Below, one piece after another: positions 4,654 through 7,925 of a stretch of DNA of 7,925 nt. Numbering within the stretch: position 1 is the stretch's first letter; each line of letters starts with the position of its first letter. The notes below the pieces were generated by a model, which was not told the origin of the DNA, did not search any database, and worked only from the letters and a program-made list of their open reading frames with translations. The stretch lies in the NCBI GenBank assembly GCA_002347185.1, contig DDXK01000101.1, positions 34,334 through 42,258 on the forward strand, written 5' to 3'. The position numbers and the translations under genes are program-made. This DNA comes from Desulfobulbaceae bacterium UBA2262 (GTDB lineage: Bacteria > Desulfobacterota > Desulfobulbia > Desulfobulbales > Desulfurivibrionaceae).

Positions 4654-7074
4654 ATGAAGTTCACGTTCAACTGGCTGCGCGATTATATTGATACCGAGCT
4701 CGGTCCTGCGGATCTCGCTGCACGACTGACCATGCTGGGGCTTGAGGTTGACGCCTGCGCACCCTGCTATCCTGACCTGACCGGCGTGCATGTCGGACGG
4801 ATCGAAGCGGTGCAGCCGCACCCCAACGCCGACAAGCTGGTTCTCTGTGATGTCAACGTCGGCCTGGAAACCAAGCGGGTGGTTTGCGGCGCGCCCAATG
4901 CCCGCGCAGGCCTCACCACCGCCATTGCCCTGCCTGGTACGGTGATGCCCGGTGGTTTTGTTATCAAGCCGGCAAAGATCCGGGGGCAGGAGTCTTCCGG
5001 CATGCTCTGCTCGGCCAGGGAACTGCAAATCTCCGAAGAGCAGGCCGGAATCATGGAGCTTTCCGACCGGCTTCTCCCTGGGCAACCCCTCGTCGAGGCG
5101 CTGGGTTTGGCCGATACCATGATCGAGGTCGATTTGACCCCCAACCGGCCTGATTGCGCCAGTGTACTGGGTATTGCCAGGGAGGTGGGGGGCATCATCG
5201 GCAAGCGGGTCAAACCGCCGGTGGTGGCAGTCTCTCCCCTCGATGGACAGGGGCTGCCCTTCAGTGTCCAGGTTGAATCAGCCCTTGACTGCCCACGCTA
5301 TTGCGCACGGCTGCTCAAAAACGTCCGCATCGCTCCTTCCCCCTGGTGGCTGCAGCAGCGCCTGCTGGCCGTGGGGATGCGGCCCATCAACAATGTCGTT
5401 GATGTCACCAACTATGTCATGCTTGAGTATGGCCAGCCCCTGCATGCCTTCGATTTCCAGAAGCTTTCCGGCGGCAGCATTGTGGTGCGGAAGGCGCGGA
5501 GTGGAGAAAAACTGACGACCCTCGACAATGTCGAGCGGACTCTTGACGAGGAAATGCTCCTGATCTGCGACGCGGAGAAGCCAGTGGCCCTGGCGGGCGT
5601 GATGGGCGGGACGAACTCCGAGGTCGATGCGAACAGCCACGAGATCCTTCTGGAAAGCGCCTGCTTTGCTCCCATCGGCATCCGTCGCACCGCCGGCAAA
5701 CTCAACATGAGCACCGAGGCCTCCTACCGCTTTGAGCGGGGGGTGGATCCCCAGGCTTCCCCCCTGGCGCTGGCCCGTGCTGTTCAGCTCATCAGCGAAT
5801 TGTGTGGAGGGGAGCCTGTCGCCGGTGGCGTGGATTTCCACGATGGCGTGGTGGCCCCGGCCCCGATCACCCTGCGGGTTGGGCGTACCTGTCGTCTCCT
5901 GGGCATGACCCTCACGGCCGAGGAGATTGCCGCAGCCTTGACAGGGATCGAAATCCAGGTGAAAAAAATCGACGCCGATACCCTGCGCATCACCCCGCCC
6001 AGCTTTCGCATGGATATCGAGCGGGAGGTCGATCTCATCGAAGAGGTGGCCCGCATCGTGGGCTATAATAATCTGCCCACCTCGCTGCCCCGCGTACCCA
6101 TGAGTTTCCCGGAACGGGACCATCTGCGGGAAATGCGCGGGCGGGCTGCTGCCGCCCTGACGGCCCTGGGCTTTTCCGAGGCGATCAACTACAGCTTTGT
6201 CTCCCCTTTGCATTTTGACCAGCTCGGCCTTGCCGCGGACGCTCCCGACCGGCATACCGTTCGCCTCTTGAATCCGCTGGCCGAGGACCAGAGTGTCCTG
6301 CGCACCTCGCTGCTGCCGGGGCTGCTGGAGAATCTCCGCAGGAATCTGAGCTACCAGACCCTTGACGTCCGCCTCTTTGAGCTGGGTAAGGTCTTCCAGC
6401 CGCAGGGGGAGGCGCAGCCCTTGGAGCCCTTCCGGCTGGCCGGGGTACTCTCCGGCCGCCACAATCCCGGGGCTCCGCTTTTGTATGCCGGCGAGGAGTC
6501 CGTGGACATCTTCGACGCCAAGGGCGCCTTGACCCAGCTTTTCCAGACCCTTTGTCTTGAGGGGCTTCTCACCTGCGAAATGGCTGTCGGCCAGGAGCTG
6601 CCGTACGCGGAGCAGGGTACCGTGCTGGCAATCAAAGGCGGCGAAAAGACCATCGGCTGGTGCGGTTCTCTGGAGGGAAAAGTCCTGAAGGCATTCGGCA
6701 TCAAGCAGAAGGTCTATTTCTTCGATCTTTCCCTCGATCTTCTCAGCCGTCTTTCCCCAGCCGTGCCGACCTTTGCGCCCTTGCCGAAGTTCCCTTACGT
6801 GAAATGGGATCTCGCCCTGATAGTTCCCGAGCGGGTTGCGGTCGGCGAGATGCTTGCGGCCATTGACGGCTGTGGAGAAGAGTTGATCGAAAAGACGGAA
6901 GTATTCGATGTCTTTCGCGGGAAAAATATCGCGCCGGGGAAAAAGAGCGTTGCGATTTCCGTCACCTACCGCGCCCTTGACCGCACCCTGGATGACGAGT
7001 CCGTCGGCAAGGTGCATCAGAAGATTATTGCTTTGCTGATCAGCCGTTTTAACGGTCAGTTACGAGAGGCTTAA
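4654..7074 (+). CDS. pheT: Phenylalanyl-tRNA synthetase beta chain, 806 aa
   Basis: Non-catalytic partner of PheS that binds tRNA-Phe and edits Tyr-tRNA-Phe. Full length for the long bacterial form. MKFTFNWLRDY start; an EMAP-type tRNA-binding OB domain (about 40-148: HPNADKL 56-62, VVCGAPN 76-82, GMLCSARELQ 116-125); B3/B4 editing domain (about 210-385: RPINNVVDVTNYVMLEYGQP 243-262, GVMGG 315-319, STEASYRFERGVDP 353-366); B5 domain (about 403-474) with DIEREVDLIEEVARIVGYNN (454-473); catalytic-like fold (about 485-700); and a C-terminal FDX-ACB anticodon-binding domain (about 713-805, starting FPYVKWDLALIVP). The ATG is 32 bases after pheS. No clear Shine-Dalgarno is present; an A7 tract (4641-4647) lies just upstream. 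Confidence 0.98.
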   Translation: MKFTFNWLRDYIDTELGPADLAARLTMLGLEVDACAPCYPDLTGVHVGRIEAVQPHPNADKLVLCDVNVGLETKRVVCGAPNARAGLTTAIALPGTVMPGGFVIKPAKIRGQESSGMLCSARELQISEEQAGIMELSDRLLPGQPLVEALGLADTMIEVDLTPNRPDCASVLGIAREVGGIIGKRVKPPVVAVSPLDGQGLPFSVQVESALDCPRYCARLLKNVRIAPSPWWLQQRLLAVGMRPINNVVDVTNYVMLEYGQPLHAFDFQKLSGGSIVVRKARSGEKLTTLDNVERTLDEEMLLICDAEKPVALAGVMGGTNSEVDANSHEILLESACFAPIGIRRTAGKLNMSTEASYRFERGVDPQASPLALARAVQLISELCGGEPVAGGVDFHDGVVAPAPITLRVGRTCRLLGMTLTAEEIAAALTGIEIQVKKIDADTLRITPPSFRMDIEREVDLIEEVARIVGYNNLPTSLPRVPMSFPERDHLREMRGRAAAALTALGFSEAINYSFVSPLHFDQLGLAADAPDRHTVRLLNPLAEDQSVLRTSLLPGLLENLRRNLSYQTLDVRLFELGKVFQPQGEAQPLEPFRLAGVLSGRHNPGAPLLYAGEESVDIFDAKGALTQLFQTLCLEGLLTCEMAVGQELPYAEQGTVLAIKGGEKTIGWCGSLEGKVLKAFGIKQKVYFFDLSLDLLSRLSPAVPTFAPLPKFPYVKWDLALIVPERVAVGEMLAAIDGCGEELIEKTEVFDVFRGKNIAPGKKSVAISVTYRALDRTLDDESVGKVHQKIIALLISRFNGQLREA

Positions 7075-7078
7075 CCCG

Positions 7079-7372
7079 ATGAAACGATCCAATCTCACCA
7101 GGAAGGAACTCGCGCAGCTCATCAATGAGAAGATCGGATTTTCTCAGCGCAGCGCCGGGGAACTGGTTGATACGGTTTTTGATGTGCTGAAGAAAACGCT
7201 GCTGAAGGGCGATTCCATCAAGCTGGTGCAGTTCGGGACCTTCACGGTCCGCAACAAATCGTCCCGGGTGGGCCGCAACCCCAGAACCGGAGAAACCATG
7301 GAAATTTCCAAGCGAAACATGGTATCTTTCAGGCCAAGCAAAGTGGTGCGGGAGAGGTTGAACAGCGAGTAA
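7079..7372 (+). CDS. ihfA: Integration host factor alpha-type DNA-bending protein
   Basis: Member of the HU/IHF family: small dimeric proteins that bend DNA in the nucleoid and help recombination and promoter function, especially sigma-54 promoters. 97 residues. An N-terminal helical half (LTRKELAQLINEKIGFS, 6-22; AGELVDTVFDVLKK, 26-39) is followed by the beta arms with the family signature GTFTVRNKSSRVGRNPRTGE (53-72), in which Pro68 is the residue that wedges between base pairs. It ends RPSKVVRERLN. Placement 4 bases after pheT is the classic ihfA (himA) position and argues for the alpha subunit over HU or IhfB. GAGAGG (7064-7069), inside the pheT end, serves as ribosome-binding site 9 bases from ATG. 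Confidence 0.93.
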   Translation: MKRSNLTRKELAQLINEKIGFSQRSAGELVDTVFDVLKKTLLKGDSIKLVQFGTFTVRNKSSRVGRNPRTGETMEISKRNMVSFRPSKVVRERLNSE

Positions 7373-7381
7373 AGGGCTGAT

Positions 7382-7813
7382 GTGATCGATTCATCGTGCA
7401 ACAATCTGAAGGATGTCCCGGAAGAGAAGCCGACGGAAAACCTCTCCCAGCTTCCGGAAAAAAGATACTTCAAGATTGGCGAGGTGTGCGAGATCACCGG
7501 GGTCAAGCAGCATGTCCTGCGCTACTGGGAGGCGGAGTTCAAGGTGCTCGCGCCGGCCAGGACCCGCTCAAAACAGCGCCTCTATCGGCGGGAAGACGTT
7601 GAGAATGTCCTGCGGATAAAAAACCTCCTGAAGGAACGAGGATTCACCATTCAGGGGGCGAAGAAATTTTTATCCAAGGAAGAGGATGGCCAGCTTCCGG
7701 CGGCTCCCGCCGTCCCCGCCGATTTTCAGCTTCCTGCCGGCCATGGGCCCGACGCAATCGTGGCCGGAATCAAGGCGGAGCTCCTGACGCTGAAAAAGAT
7801 GCTTGAAGGGTGA
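7382..7813 (+). CDS. MerR-family transcriptional regulator, function unknown
   Basis: 143 residues, probably a cytoplasmic dimeric DNA-binding protein. Residues 29-98 form a MerR winged helix-turn-helix: YFKIGEVCEITGVKQHVLRYWE (29-50), RSKQRLYRREDVENVLRIKNLL (62-83), then a helix ERGFTIQGAKKFL (85-97). The tail has a Pro/Ala-rich linker (105-120) and a short final helix (about 124-142). This is too short for the effector domain of drug- or metal-sensing MerR proteins, and no metal-binding Cys cluster is present (only Cys6 and Cys36). A GTG start at 7382 fits AAAGGG (7371-7376) with 5-base spacing; the overlapping ATG at 7380 hits a stop at once. It begins 9 bases after ihfA, so it is likely the last gene of the operon. 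Similar proteins behind ihfA are common in Geobacter-like bacteria (from memory); targets are unknown. Confidence 0.88.
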   Translation: MIDSSCNNLKDVPEEKPTENLSQLPEKRYFKIGEVCEITGVKQHVLRYWEAEFKVLAPARTRSKQRLYRREDVENVLRIKNLLKERGFTIQGAKKFLSKEEDGQLPAAPAVPADFQLPAGHGPDAIVAGIKAELLTLKKMLEG

Positions 7814-7817
7814 GTTC

Positions 7818-7830
7818 GCGGAGAGTCCGC
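7818..7830 (+). other. Short hairpin just after the merR gene
   Basis: GCGGA (7818-7822) pairs with TCCGC (7826-7830) around a 3-base loop, starting 5 bases after the stop codon. There is no T run after it, so it is not a convincing intrinsic terminator. It may only stabilise the mRNA 3' end, or transcription may continue toward tRNA-Pro. Confidence 0.25.
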
Positions 7831-7831
7831 C

Positions 7832-7860
7832 TTGACAGCCCCCCCTGGGCATGCTAAATA
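7832..7860 (+). promoter_or_regulatory. Sigma-70 promoter for tRNA-Pro
   Basis: A consensus -35 box TTGACA (7832-7837) is followed after 17 bases by TAAATA (7855-7860), preceded by TGC as in an extended -10. The -10 box is weak (3 of 6), but the -35 and spacing are ideal. The start would fall near 7867, about 35 bases before the tRNA. The spacer carries a run of seven C (7839-7845). Position directly ahead of a tRNA with no other gene between supports the call. Confidence 0.7.
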
Positions 7861-7901
7861 GGGGCAACTGTTTCACGCTTTGTTTTGCACATAATGGTCA
7901 T

Positions 7902-7925
7902 CGGGATGTAGCGCAGTCTGGTAGC
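7902..7925 (+). tRNA. tRNA-Pro gene, 5' part only
   Basis: Acceptor 5' strand CGGGATG (7902-7908) is followed by TA and the D-arm GCGC-AGTCTGGTA-GC, which continues off the window. The opening C (a C1-G72 pair is typical of bacterial tRNA-Pro) and the GCGCAGTCTGGTAGC D-arm are the usual tRNA-Pro sequence. The anticodon is outside the window, so the Pro isoacceptor cannot be told. Confidence 0.85.

Noticed and set aside
7832..7860. tRNA-Pro promoter as a target of the adjacent MerR protein
   Set aside because: MerR-activated promoters typically have an over-long 19-20 bp spacer. This one has the optimal 17 bp, and no dyad is seen in the spacer beyond a 4-bp GCCC/GGGC stem.
1..7925. A new defence system, mobile element or CRISPR array
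   Set aside because: The whole window is accounted for by conserved translation genes, IhfA, a small regulator and tRNA ends. No transposase, integrase, direct-repeat array or toxin-like gene is seen on either strand.

Overview
This window is a compact, single-strand block of translation genes. It most resembles a deltaproteobacterium of the Desulfuromonadales type (Geobacter/Pelobacter relatives; Desulfobacterota). Three things suggest this: the gene order thrS-infC-rpmI-rplT-pheS-pheT-ihfA-merR followed by tRNA-Pro, the G+C-rich codon usage, and the presence of an IHF alpha-type protein together with a small MerR regulator after pheT. The assignment rests on remembered gene order and protein character, not on a search.

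Layout. Bases 1-34 are the 3' end of a tRNA gene with an encoded CCA. Bases 35-175 are non-coding and hold a perfect 12-bp inverted repeat and a promoter-like region that overlaps a second palindrome. Then come thrS (176-2116), infC (2197-2739, starting at a non-canonical ATC codon), a 215-base leader with stem-loops, rpmI (2955-3152), a terminator-like hairpin covering the rpmI stop codon, rplT (3237-3590), pheS (3611-4621), pheT (4654-7074), ihfA (7079-7372) and a MerR-family regulator (7382-7813). Bases 7814-7901 carry a good sigma-70-type promoter, and the window ends inside a tRNA-Pro gene that starts at 7902.

How the genes work together. Two class II aminoacyl-tRNA synthetases (threonyl and both chains of phenylalanyl), initiation factor IF3 and ribosomal proteins L35 and L20 supply initiation, ribosome assembly and tRNA charging. 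IhfA is an architectural DNA-binding subunit commonly placed behind pheT. Gaps from pheS onward are 4-32 bases, which fits co-transcription. Expression is probably tuned inside the cluster in two places: at infC by the rare start codon (a known IF3 feedback device), and around rpmI-rplT by the long leader and a possible attenuator (L20 feedback is known in other bacteria; here it is inferred).

This is mostly a conserved housekeeping region. I see no mobile element, CRISPR array, toxin-antitoxin pair or defence system. The observations worth checking are regulatory: the ATC start of infC, the rpmI leader, the hairpin at the rpmI stop codon, the two palindromes upstream of thrS, and a few protein details (a four-cysteine insert in PheS, an Asn-to-Gly change in the L20 signature, and the uncharacterised MerR protein).
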